NCBI RefSeq assembly: GCF_000220565.1
Contig: NZ_AFPM01000031.1
Span: forward strand, 1 to 39,751
Reading direction: 5' to 3'
Length of the DNA: 39,751 nucleotides
Source of the DNA: Oceanicola sp. S124
GTDB taxonomy: Bacteria > Pseudomonadota > Alphaproteobacteria > Rhodobacterales > Rhodobacteraceae
The translations under genes were made by a program, and so were the position numbers. Below the pieces are notes generated by a model. That model was not told where the DNA came from. It made no database searches and worked only from the letters and a program-made list of their open reading frames with translations. Within the stretch, counting starts at the first letter, position 1. The number at the start of each line of letters is the position of its first letter. Positions 15,979 to 23,627 of this stretch are shown here, piece by piece.

Positions 15979-16856
15979 TGCGTGGCGCGCTGGTCCGGGG
16001 CGGGGCGCTGGCCCTGCAGCGCCTGCACGGCCTCTCGGGACCGGTGCGCCTGCTGGCCAGCTTCGACAACCACGCCTACCTCGAGATCACCCCGCCCCTC
16101 GGCGCCCCGCAGGTGCTGATCCTGGCGCGCGCCGGGCAGCCCCGGGGCGCGCTGGACCTGCAACCGGCACTCTGGCGCGACTGGCAGGCGCTCTGCCCGG
16201 GCCCGGGCCGGCTCGAAGCGGGCCTGCTGAGCTTCCCGGGGCTTGAGCTGGACGGACGCCAGGCAGAGGCCTGGCCCACGGCACTGCCCGAGGGCGCCCC
16301 GCCCCTGCGCGCCCTGCGTCCGGCGGCCCTGGCGCAGCGCCAGCGCTCTGCCCTGCTTGAGGCAGTGCTGACCGGCGCCCCCCTGCCCGACGGCTGTGCG
16401 GACCTGGCAGAGGGGCTGGCCGGGCGCGATGGCACGGCGCTCTGCCGTGGCGCGCTGGCGCTGGCCGGACTGGGGCCGGGGCTGACACCGGCGGGCGATG
16501 ATTTTCTCTGCGGCGTGCTGATCGCGGCGCGCGGCCAGAGCGGCACCTGCCAGGCGCTGCTGCGCGCGGCGCAGACTGCGACCCACGCGATTTCGCGCGC
16601 CTTCCTGCAGGCGGCCGCACAGGGGCATGGCTCTGCCGCCTGGCGGGCGCTGCTGACCGGATCCGAGGCCGAGCTGCCCGCGCTGGTGGTCGCAGTGGCC
16701 GCCCCGGGCGCCAGTTCGGGTGGCGATGTGCTGGCCGGCTACCTCTGGGCGCGGGCACTGCCCGCCCCGCGCGCCGTGCCAGAGAGCGCATCGCGCAGAT
16801 ACGGCGCGACCCGAGACAGGAACCCCTCAAGCGCCGGATCGCCCGGCGTGACCTGA
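15978..16856 (+). CDS. allH: AllH-type DUF2877 protein
   Basis: A 292-aa DUF2877 (YlbF/AllH family) protein, third subunit of oxamic transcarbamylase in E. coli. The family signature LGPGLTPAGDDFLCG is at residues 165-179 and the late GASSGGDVLAG at 244-254. It starts in the TGATG overlap with the carbamate kinase stop codon, so the two are co-translated. Residues after about 254 lack recognisable family sequence and are encoded within 118 bp that overlap the convergent amidohydrolase gene. With FdrA and AllG encoded 2.3 kb and more upstream on the same strand, the enzyme's subunits are spread over two transcription units flanking the regulator. Confidence 0.85.
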   Translation: MRGALVRGGALALQRLHGLSGPVRLLASFDNHAYLEITPPLGAPQVLILARAGQPRGALDLQPALWRDWQALCPGPGRLEAGLLSFPGLELDGRQAEAWPTALPEGAPPLRALRPAALAQRQRSALLEAVLTGAPLPDGCADLAEGLAGRDGTALCRGALALAGLGPGLTPAGDDFLCGVLIAARGQSGTCQALLRAAQTATHAISRAFLQAAAQGHGSAAWRALLTGSEAELPALVVAVAAPGASSGGDVLAGYLWARALPAPRAVPESASRRYGATRDRNPSSAGSPGVT

Positions 16857-18235
16857 TCCGCCAGCGCGGCGACCAGCGCGGCCTCGTCCAGCGTCCCGTG
16901 GCGCCCCTGCTGCAGGACATGACGTCCGGCGACGACCACCTCGCGCACGATTGCGGGGCTGGCGTAGAAGACCACCCTCTCGAAGACATCCCCCGGCGCG
17001 GCGAGCCCGGGCGCGAAGATCCCGGCCCCGTCCAGCAGCACGAGATCCGCCGCCGCACCGGGCACGAGGCGGCCAAGGTCGTCCCCCAGGCCAAGGGCGC
17101 GGGCGGCGCGGGTGGTCGCCATGGCCAGCACCTCGCGGGGCGAGAGGTCTCCGTGCAGGCGATGCGCGAGGCGCATTTCCGCGAAGATGTCGGGCCGGTC
17201 GTCCAGCCCCATCGAATCGAGCCCGAGCGCCACGTTGACCCCGGCATCCAGCATGCCCCGCAGCGGCGCGACGCCGCTTTGCAGCCGCAGGTTGGAACTG
17301 GGGTTGGTCACCACCGAGGCACCGGTCCCGGCCATCACCGCCCAGTCGGCGGGGCGCATCTGCACGCAATGGGCACAGGACACGCCCGGCCCGAGCGCGC
17401 CAAGCCCCGCCAGGTGCCGGGTGATCGAACCGCCGAAGCGCGGATGCGCCGGGGCATCGTCACGGGCCTGGAAACGGCTTTCCAGCAGGTGCATCTGCTG
17501 GGCCAGCCCCAGCTCGGCGGCCAGCTCGGCAACGCGGGCGATCTGGGCATCGCTGCTCCAGTGGCCCGAGACGACGCCCGCCATCAGCCCCACGACCGAG
17601 TCGCGGCGACCCGGGGCGAGGGCCCGCAGCAGCGCCTCCCATGCGGACTGCTCGAAGGGCTTGCGGGCCGCGAGGAAGGCCCGCACCTCGGCGGCCGCGT
17701 GGTCGGGCATCAGGGCGGCGGCCTCGGCCAGCAGGCGCCCCGTGGCGGGGGCATCCATGGCGCTGAAGACGACGCGGGCACGCTGGCCCGCCGCCTCGTA
17801 GCCGGCCAGCACGGCGGCAAGATGATCGCCGTCGCAGCGCGGGTGGTAGTAGCTGTTGACCGTGGTGGTGATGCCAGAGGCCAGCTGGCGCAGCGCCGAC
17901 AGCTGCGTGTCCAGCCCGACGTCCAGCGCCGGCATCCGCATCAGCGACAGGATCCAGGGCTCAAGCAGGTCGTCGCGGATCCCGAGGCTGAGCGGCGACA
18001 GCCCGCGCCCGTGGTCATGGGCGTTGATCAGCCCCGGCAGGGCGATCATCTGCGGGCCTCCGATCACCGGCAGGTCGGGATGGGCGGCGCGCAGGCGGGC
18101 GAAGGGGCCGACCTCGGCGACCCGGTCGCCGTCCAGGCGCAGCCCGGCATCGGTCTCGACACCCGGCGTGGCCTCAGGGTCGGTGATCAGCAGGCCGGCG
18201 TGGATCAGGCAGCCCCGGGACAACACCTTGGACAT
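16739..18235 (-). CDS. Metal-dependent amidohydrolase/deaminase of the TrzN/guanine-deaminase type
   Basis: A 498-aa amidohydrolase-superfamily TIM-barrel enzyme. Metal ligands are visible: HxH in NAHDHG (H73, H75), H249 in QMHLLES, H289 in AHCV and D340 in LGLDSMG. The pattern fits the mononuclear-zinc subgroup that deaminates or dechlorinates N-heterocycles or cleaves their exocyclic C-N bonds; the substrate cannot be read from sequence. It is last in the minus-strand transport operon, sharing TGATG with the upstream permease gene, so it probably acts on the imported compound. Its last 38 codons overlap the end of allH on the other strand. The upstream open frame is a shadow of the permease gene. 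Confidence 0.87.
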   Translation of the reverse strand: MSKVLSRGCLIHAGLLITDPEATPGVETDAGLRLDGDRVAEVGPFARLRAAHPDLPVIGGPQMIALPGLINAHDHGRGLSPLSLGIRDDLLEPWILSLMRMPALDVGLDTQLSALRQLASGITTTVNSYYHPRCDGDHLAAVLAGYEAAGQRARVVFSAMDAPATGRLLAEAAALMPDHAAAEVRAFLAARKPFEQSAWEALLRALAPGRRDSVVGLMAGVVSGHWSSDAQIARVAELAAELGLAQQMHLLESRFQARDDAPAHPRFGGSITRHLAGLGALGPGVSCAHCVQMRPADWAVMAGTGASVVTNPSSNLRLQSGVAPLRGMLDAGVNVALGLDSMGLDDRPDIFAEMRLAHRLHGDLSPREVLAMATTRAARALGLGDDLGRLVPGAAADLVLLDGAGIFAPGLAAPGDVFERVVFYASPAIVREVVVAGRHVLQQGRHGTLDEAALVAALADQVTPGDPALEGFLSRVAPYLRDALSGTARGAGSARAQR

Positions 18236-19065
18236 CAGTCGGTGATCTTCGGGTCGAGAATGTCGCGGATCGCATCGCCCAGCAGGTTCGAGGCGAGAAC
18301 GACGAAGAGGATGGCGATGCCCGGGAAGATCGCCGCCCAGGGCGCGTCCCACATCACGTTGCGCCCGTCCGACAGCATGGCGCCCCATTCGGCCGCGGGC
18401 GGCGCGGCGCCCAGACCCAGGAAGGACAGCCCGGTGGCCGAGAGCAGCGCCCAGCCGTAGGACATCGAGGCCAGCACCAGCACCGGCGGGAAGGCGTTCG
18501 GCAGGATGTGGCGGAAGATGATCCGCGCATCCGAACAGCCCGAGGACCGGGCGGCGTCGACATAGACCTCTTCCTTGATGGTCAGCACCGAGCCCCGGCT
18601 GACCCGGGCGAACTCGGTGATCCCGCCGATGCCGACGGCGATGATCACGTTGACCAGCCCGGTGCCCAGCATGGCGACGATGGACATTGCCAGCAGGATG
18701 CCCGGGAAGGCCATCATCACGTCGATCATGCGCATCACCAGGTTGTCGAACCGCCCGCCGTAGTAGCCCGAGATCAGCCCGATGGTCGTGCCGATCGAGC
18801 ACGAGATCGCGACGGCGAAGAGCCCGATCACCAGCGAGACCCGCGCGCCGTAGATGATCCGCGAGAAGATATCGCGCCCGGACAGGTCGGTGCCCATCCA
18901 GTGCTCTCCAGAGGGCGGCATCATCGATTCGAGGATGCGGGCATCATAGGGATCGTAGGGGGCGATCTGCGGGGCGAGAATGGCCAGGACCGAGAACACC
19001 ACGAGGATCGCGATGGCGAAACGGGCGGTGCGGTGGCGGTAGCAGGCGGCGGCGAAGCTGAGCAT
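18235..19065 (-). CDS. ABC transporter permease (DppC-like)
   Basis: A 276-aa inner-membrane permease of the BPD (oligopeptide/nickel) class. An N-terminal helix (about 15-36) is followed by the DPY...HWMGTDLSGRDIFSRIIYGAR block typical of DppC/OppC and by five further helices. The EAA loop contacting the ATPase is EVYVDAARSSGCSDARIIFRHI. A GGGGAAGGAA site lies upstream. It is the second permease gene of the operon and requires ATPases encoded elsewhere; the two ATPases at 11772-13752 are the obvious partners. The substrate is probably the compound degraded by the surrounding enzymes. Confidence 0.93.
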   Translation of the reverse strand: MLSFAAACYRHRTARFAIAILVVFSVLAILAPQIAPYDPYDARILESMMPPSGEHWMGTDLSGRDIFSRIIYGARVSLVIGLFAVAISCSIGTTIGLISGYYGGRFDNLVMRMIDVMMAFPGILLAMSIVAMLGTGLVNVIIAVGIGGITEFARVSRGSVLTIKEEVYVDAARSSGCSDARIIFRHILPNAFPPVLVLASMSYGWALLSATGLSFLGLGAAPPAAEWGAMLSDGRNVMWDAPWAAIFPGIAILFVVLASNLLGDAIRDILDPKITD

Positions 19066-19114
19066 GGGTCTGTTCCTTCCCCGCGGGCGCGGGGCTGGCC
19101 GAAGCGGCCTTGTG

Positions 19115-20038
19115 TCAGTCGAATCGGATCTTGGGGTCGATCACCGCGTAGAGCACGTCGATGATGATATTGAGCCCGACGTAGAAGAGCGCGGTCACCA
19201 GCACGGCGCCCTGCACGACGGGAAAGTCGCTCTTCTGGATGGCGTCCACCAGAACGGTGCCGAGGCCCCGCCGCGAGAAGGCGGCCTCGATGAAGAAGGC
19301 GCCGGCGAAGAGCCAGCCGAACTGCAGGCCGATCATGGTGATCACCGGCACCAGCGCATTGGGCAGGGCCTGGATGAAGAGGATCGACAGCTCGGACTTG
19401 CCCTGGGCGCGGGCGGTCAGGATGTAGTCCTGCTTGAGCACCTCAAGCATGTTGGTGCGGGTGGCGCGGGCCACGGTGCTGATCGCCCCGAGCGACAGCG
19501 CGGCGACCGGCAGGATCAGCGACCGGGCAGAGCCCTGCCCCGAGGCCGGCAGCCAGCCGAGCTGCACCGAGAAGAGCATCACCAGCATGAGGCCGATCCA
19601 GAAGGCGGGAACCGAGACCGAGATGGCAGTGAAGCCCATGACGAAATGATCGTACCAGCTGCGCCGGAAGATGCCCGCGAAGGCGCCCATGACGATGCCC
19701 ACCGGGATCGCCACCGCCATCGCCAGCGAGGCCAGCAACAGCGTCGGAGGCAGGTTGTCGGCCAGAAGCTGCGTCACCCGCTCGGCCGAGATCAGCGAGC
19801 GGCCCAGATCCCCCGTCACCAGGTTCCAGAGGTAGCCGAAGTACTGCACCACCACCGGCTTATCGAGGCCAAGCTCTGCCCGCAGCGCCTCGATCTGCGC
19901 CGGAGTGGCCCCGGAGCGCGACAGCATGGCCGCCACCGGGTCGCCCGGCAGCGCATGCATGATCAGGAATGACAATGTGACCACCCCGAAAACAACCGGG
20001 ATGGCCGACACGCAACGACTCAGAAAGAACTTGAGCAC
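19115..20038 (-). CDS. ABC transporter permease (DppB-like)
   Basis: A 307-aa BPD-class permease. The N-terminus (FFLSRCVSAIPVVFGVVTLSFLIMH) is the standard DppB first helix, followed by the LPGDPVAAML motif, a periplasmic domain with GLDKPVVVQYFGYLWNLVTGDLGRS, and the EAA loop QDYILTARAQGKSELSILFIQALPNAL. It is separated by only 24 bp from the upstream binding-protein gene and by 49 bp from the DppC-like gene. Together they form the membrane channel of the importer split between the two module 1 operons. Confidence 0.93.
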   Translation of the reverse strand: MLKFFLSRCVSAIPVVFGVVTLSFLIMHALPGDPVAAMLSRSGATPAQIEALRAELGLDKPVVVQYFGYLWNLVTGDLGRSLISAERVTQLLADNLPPTLLLASLAMAVAIPVGIVMGAFAGIFRRSWYDHFVMGFTAISVSVPAFWIGLMLVMLFSVQLGWLPASGQGSARSLILPVAALSLGAISTVARATRTNMLEVLKQDYILTARAQGKSELSILFIQALPNALVPVITMIGLQFGWLFAGAFFIEAAFSRRGLGTVLVDAIQKSDFPVVQGAVLVTALFYVGLNIIIDVLYAVIDPKIRFD

Positions 20039-20062
20039 GTGTTACTCGCTTTGCTGCTTCTC

Positions 20063-21661
20063 TCAGAGGTCGATTTCATAGGCGTTCGGCACCAGGCCGG
20101 TTGCCCCGAAATCGAGCCCTTCGATCTTGTTGGTCACGCCGATGGCGAGGGCATAGTCGTAGATCGGCAGGATCAGGGACTGTTCCATGATACGCACCTG
20201 TGCCTGCTGGAACAGCGCCTTGCGTTCTTCCAGCGAGGTCGCGGCCTGGGCGGCATACAGCATCTCATCCAGCTCGGCGTCCTGCATCTTCGAGAAGGCG
20301 AAACCGCTCGCGGTGTTCTCGGAGAGGAAGTAGGGCAGCAGCGAATCGGCAGCAGCGAAGCCCGAACCGCCGGTGAACAGCAGGTTGTGGGTGCCGTTCT
20401 TGCCCGCCTCGATGCCGACCATGTAGGCCATCATCTCAAGCTCGACGGAGACGCCGATCTCTTTCAGCTGCGACTGCAGGAAGATCGAGAAGTTCTCGGA
20501 GTTGCCCCAGGAGGCCATCTGCACCTTCAGCACCAGCGGCTGGCCGTCCTTCTGGCGGATGCCATCCGCGCCCTGCGTCCAGCCTGCCTCGTCCAGCAGA
20601 GCGGCAGCGGCGGCGGGGTCATAGGGGTGGAGACCCTCGACATCCGGCGCGAACTCGGCGGTGATCTTCGAGAGCGGGCCATAGGCCTTGGGCGCCACGC
20701 CGCGCATGATCGCCTTGACGGCGGCTTCCATGTCGACGGCCAGGATGAGCGCCTTGCGCACCATCGGGTCATCGGTCGGCGCCAGCTCGGTGTTGAAGAA
20801 CCAGTAGGCGGGCTGGCCGGACAGCAGCGTCGGGGTGACGGTGTAGTCGCCCGAGGCCTCGACACGGGTCAGCGAGGTCGGCAGCAGGTCGAAGACGATG
20901 TCGAAATCACCCGCCAGCAGCGCGACCGAGCGCGAGGACGCTTCGGGCAGGAAGCGCCATTCGATCTCGTCCACCAGCGCCGGGCCTTCGTGGCCGTAGA
21001 TCGCCGGCGCCCAGGCATAGTCGGGGTTCTTGGCCAGCGTGTAGTGGTCGCCCAGTTCCAGTTCGGTGAACATGAACGGGCCGGTGCCGACCTGGTGCAG
21101 GTGGTACTCCTCGCCCCATTGCTCGGCCGCAGTCGGCGAGACCATGGCGACATAGGTCAGCGACAGGTTGAACAGCAGCGAGCTGTTGGCCTGCTTCATC
21201 ACCAGCTTGACCTGGGTCGGGGACAGGACCTCGACACTGGCCACGTCGGCGGTCAGGGAGGCGGCCTTGTAGCTCTTGGCCCCCAGTCCGGCGATGCGGT
21301 CGAAGTTGTACTTCACCGCCTCGGCATCGAAGACGGTGCCGTCGTGGAAGGTCACGCCTTCGCGAAGGTCGAAAATATACTCCATCCCGTCTTCCGAGAC
21401 GGTCCAGGAGGCGGCGAGACCGGGCACGATATTGCCTTCGGCGTCCTGGTAGACCAGCGTGTCATAGATCGCGGAGAGCACCATGAGCACTTCCCACTTC
21501 ACGTCGACATGCGGATCCAGCCGGTTCGAAGCCTTGGTCGCGGCGAGGCGCAGCACGGTCTTTTCTCCGCTGTCCTGGGCGGCCAGCTTCGAAGCGAAGG
21601 CGGTCAGCAGAGCGCTGCTGAGTCCGGCGGCCATCACCGCGCGTCGTGTAAGAGTCACCAT
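20063..21661 (-). CDS. Exported family-5 solute-binding protein
   Basis: A 532-aa periplasmic binding protein (SBP family 5). The N-terminus has a twin-arginine-like signal (LTRRAVMAAG, arginines 6-7, hydrophobic stretch to about 27, cleavage after the AxA-type LAA at about 28). The mature part keeps LREGVTFHDGTVFDAEA and QVGTGPFMF. It begins the minus-strand transport operon with two permeases. Its relative at 6017-7534 lacks any signal, so this is the copy expected to deliver substrate to the membrane channel. The candidate IclR operator 57 bp upstream overlaps a perfect TTGACA -35 element read in this direction. Confidence 0.93.
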   Translation of the reverse strand: MVTLTRRAVMAAGLSSALLTAFASKLAAQDSGEKTVLRLAATKASNRLDPHVDVKWEVLMVLSAIYDTLVYQDAEGNIVPGLAASWTVSEDGMEYIFDLREGVTFHDGTVFDAEAVKYNFDRIAGLGAKSYKAASLTADVASVEVLSPTQVKLVMKQANSSLLFNLSLTYVAMVSPTAAEQWGEEYHLHQVGTGPFMFTELELGDHYTLAKNPDYAWAPAIYGHEGPALVDEIEWRFLPEASSRSVALLAGDFDIVFDLLPTSLTRVEASGDYTVTPTLLSGQPAYWFFNTELAPTDDPMVRKALILAVDMEAAVKAIMRGVAPKAYGPLSKITAEFAPDVEGLHPYDPAAAAALLDEAGWTQGADGIRQKDGQPLVLKVQMASWGNSENFSIFLQSQLKEIGVSVELEMMAYMVGIEAGKNGTHNLLFTGGSGFAAADSLLPYFLSENTASGFAFSKMQDAELDEMLYAAQAATSLEERKALFQQAQVRIMEQSLILPIYDYALAIGVTNKIEGLDFGATGLVPNAYEIDL

Positions 21662-21717
21662 GTCTTCCCCGTTGGTTTAAGTTGTCTGATGGGAAAAAGT
21701 TGCGGATCTGAACAAGT

Positions 21718-21732
21718 GTTGTCAATATGAAC
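21718..21732. promoter_or_regulatory. Candidate IclR-type operator in the divergent 21.7-kb promoter region
   Basis: GTTGTCAATATGAAC agrees at 13 of 15 positions with the site at 5980-5994. Read on the minus strand it is GTTCATATTGACAAC and contains TTGACA (21725-21720), a consensus -35 element for the binding-protein operon. It lies 57 bp from that start codon and 38 bp from the divergent HbpS-like gene, so one regulator could control both. Confidence 0.6.
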
Positions 21733-21769
21733 AAATCTTGAAGCGCTTTTCCGGGAAGAAAATCCACTC

Positions 21770-22171
21770 ATGAGTCTAAATCTTGAACAGTCGCAGCTCG
21801 CCATGGAGGCCGCGCAGCGCAAGGCCGAAGAGCTGGACATCGCCGTCTGCATCGCCGTGCTTGATTCCGGGGGTCGCCTGATGAGCTTTCTGCGCATGGA
21901 CGGGTCGAACTGGGCCTCGATCTGGGGCGCCCAGGGCAAAGCGCTGACCGCGGCGGCGACACGCTGCCGGTCCGGGCAGATCCCGCCGACCTCGGTGGTC
22001 ATGGGCCGCATTGCCGAGCTTGAGGGCGGCAACATGATCTACGCCCAGGGCGCCGTACCGCTGATCCGCGAGGGCGTGCTTCTGGGCGCTATCGGCGTCG
22101 GTGGCGCCTCGGCGGATCTCGACGAGGCCTGCGCCGAGGCCGGAGCGCTGGCGCTTGGCTGCGACAGCTGA
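21770..22171 (+). CDS. HbpS/GlcG-family small protein (DUF336)
   Basis: A 133-aa cytoplasmic protein of the heme-binding HbpS/GlcG family. Typical segments are ELDIAVCIAVLDSGGRLMSFLRMDG (about 22-46), and late VPLIREGVLLGAIGVGGASADLDEACAEAG. Members occur as accessory genes in many catabolic clusters, including glycolate and propanediol use; their biochemical role is not settled beyond heme or cobalamin binding in some. There is no signal peptide. The gene is divergent from the transport operon and shares the candidate IclR operator, which ties it to the same inducer. It ends at a strong hairpin. Confidence 0.88.
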   Translation: MSLNLEQSQLAMEAAQRKAEELDIAVCIAVLDSGGRLMSFLRMDGSNWASIWGAQGKALTAAATRCRSGQIPPTSVVMGRIAELEGGNMIYAQGAVPLIREGVLLGAIGVGGASADLDEACAEAGALALGCDS

Positions 22172-22220
22172 GGCCAGAGGAGCCACGGGGGCCAAAGGGG
22201 TCGCAGGGGCGTTGAAGGAC

Positions 22221-22252
22221 GAAAGGCGGCCGGGATCCCCCGGCCGCCTTTC
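22221..22252. terminator. Bidirectional terminator between convergent genes
   Basis: A 14-bp perfect stem (22221-22234 with 22239-22252, loop ATCC) begins with GAAAGGCGG and ends with CCGCCTTTC, so both strands finish in a short T-run inside the stem. It separates the HbpS-like gene from the convergent SBF-like transporter gene. Confidence 0.8.
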
Positions 22253-22276
22253 ATATGTCCCCCGCCCTGCCATGGT

Positions 22277-23248
22277 CTATTCCGCCGCCAGCGCCTGCCC
22301 CTTGCGCTGCGCGATCACCGAGCAGAGCAGAAGCTGGGACAGGTGGAACAGCATGGTGGGCAGCACGATGGCCCCCACCGTCGCCGCCGGGAACAGCGCC
22401 GTGGCAATCGGCAGCCCCGAGGCAAGGCTCTTCGTCGAGCCGCAGAACAGCAGGACGATCCGGTCCTCTTCCGGCAGGCCGAGGCTGCGCCCCCCCTTCG
22501 CCATGATGACGAATGCCAAGGCGAGGAAGATCCAGACCACGAGCAGCAGCAGGACCAGGTTGATGGTGGGCACCTCGCTCCAGAGGCCCGCAACGGTGCC
22601 GGCGCCGAAGGCCGAGTAGACGATCAGCAGGATGGCACCGCGGTCGACGACCATGGTCAGCATCTTGTGGCGCTGCACGAAGCCGCCGATCCAACGCCGC
22701 AGCAGCTGGCCCAGCACGAAGGGCAGCACGATCTGCTCTCCGATCCGCACCACCGCGTCCAGCGAGACGCCGCCGCCCTCCTGGTGCAGCACCAGCGCCG
22801 CCAGCAGCGGGGTCAGCACCACGCCGATCATGTTCGATACCGAGGCGGCACAGATCGCCGCCGGGACATTGCCTCCGGCGATCGAGGTGAAGGCGATGGA
22901 GCTTTGCACCGTCGAGGGCAGGATGGCGAGGAAGATCAGCCCCGTGGCCATCTCGGGCCCGAGCACCCCGTCGAAGATCCCGGCCAGCAGCAGGCCGAGC
23001 GCGGGAAACAGCAGGTAGGTGGCCGAGAAGGTCAGCCCCTGCAGCCGCCAGTTGAGGAAACCCGCCTTGACCGCCGAAGGGTCGAGCTTGGCGCCGTAGA
23101 GGAAGAACAGCAGCGTCACCGCCCAGTAGCTGGCATGCGAGAGCAGCTCTGCCGCCACGCCGCGCGCCGGCAGGAAGGCCCCCGCCAGCACCATGACGAA
23201 GAGCAGGATCATGTAGGTATCAATGCCGATGCGCTTCAGCTGATTCAC
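22277..23248 (-). CDS. SBF-like transporter (bile acid:sodium symporter superfamily)
   Basis: A 323-aa integral membrane protein with about nine or ten hydrophobic helices, of the SBF-like (YfeH/PF13593) branch of the bile acid:sodium symporter superfamily. Characteristic pieces are FFLYGAKLDPSAVKAGFLNWRLQ near 50-70, the crossover region AILPSTVQSSIAFTS, and the second crossover CGSTKSLASGLP near 270. Substrates of this branch are poorly defined; organic anions are typical. The start is GTG with an AGGAAAG site; the upstream open frame has no homology. Located between the two modules, it could export or import a pathway carboxylate, but no operon link is proven, with 378 bp to the next upstream gene. 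Confidence 0.85.
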   Translation of the reverse strand: MNQLKRIGIDTYMILLFVMVLAGAFLPARGVAAELLSHASYWAVTLLFFLYGAKLDPSAVKAGFLNWRLQGLTFSATYLLFPALGLLLAGIFDGVLGPEMATGLIFLAILPSTVQSSIAFTSIAGGNVPAAICAASVSNMIGVVLTPLLAALVLHQEGGGVSLDAVVRIGEQIVLPFVLGQLLRRWIGGFVQRHKMLTMVVDRGAILLIVYSAFGAGTVAGLWSEVPTINLVLLLLVVWIFLALAFVIMAKGGRSLGLPEEDRIVLLFCGSTKSLASGLPIATALFPAATVGAIVLPTMLFHLSQLLLCSVIAQRKGQALAAE

Positions 23249-23626
23249 GTCGTCTTTCCTTCCGGGATCACGCGGCGCCGCGCCTTTGGAGCGCGATGCC
23301 TGTCGAAGTCTCTCCGCCCGGCCGGGGCTGCAGGCGCGGCGCGGGATCCGCAGCTGCGGCCCGGGGGCGGCATGGATCGGCCTGCGCGATCCCGGGCGGC
23401 GTGTCAACAAGACGGCAGAGCCGGTGTCCCCTGCCAACTGCGGCACCGCCCGCCCCGGCAGCACGCTGCGCCAGGGTGTTCGGGCCGCCGAAGGTGGGTT
23501 GCACCCACCCTACGCCAGCCCCGACCCGCCGCGCGTCAGCGCGAGGGTGGCGACACGCGTCCAGTCCGGGCACGAGACAGGCGGGCACGGGGCAGCCAGG
23601 CACAGGGCAGCCGGGCATGGGGCGCA
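23249..23626. other. Repeat-bearing spacer between the two modules
   Basis: 378 bp with no credible gene on either strand. It contains palindromic repeat copy C (23493-23515) and four 15-bp tandem units (23568-23627) that run up to the stop codon of the gamma-glutamyltransferase-family gene. Confidence 0.6.
23493..23515. repeat. Palindromic repeat, copy C
   Basis: GGTGGGT-TGC-ACCCACC with 7-bp arms (23493-23499, 23503-23509) followed by CTACGC. It has the same core and the same orientation as copy A at 4319, and lies at the opposite edge of module 1. Confidence 0.8.
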
Positions 23627-23627
23627 T
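23568..23627. repeat. Four 15-bp tandem units next to the GGT-family stop codon
   Basis: Units at 23568, 23583, 23598 and 23613 follow GGGCACGGGGCAGCC with 2-5 changes each. The last unit ends on the first base of the stop codon (complement) of the adjoining gene. Confidence 0.75.
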
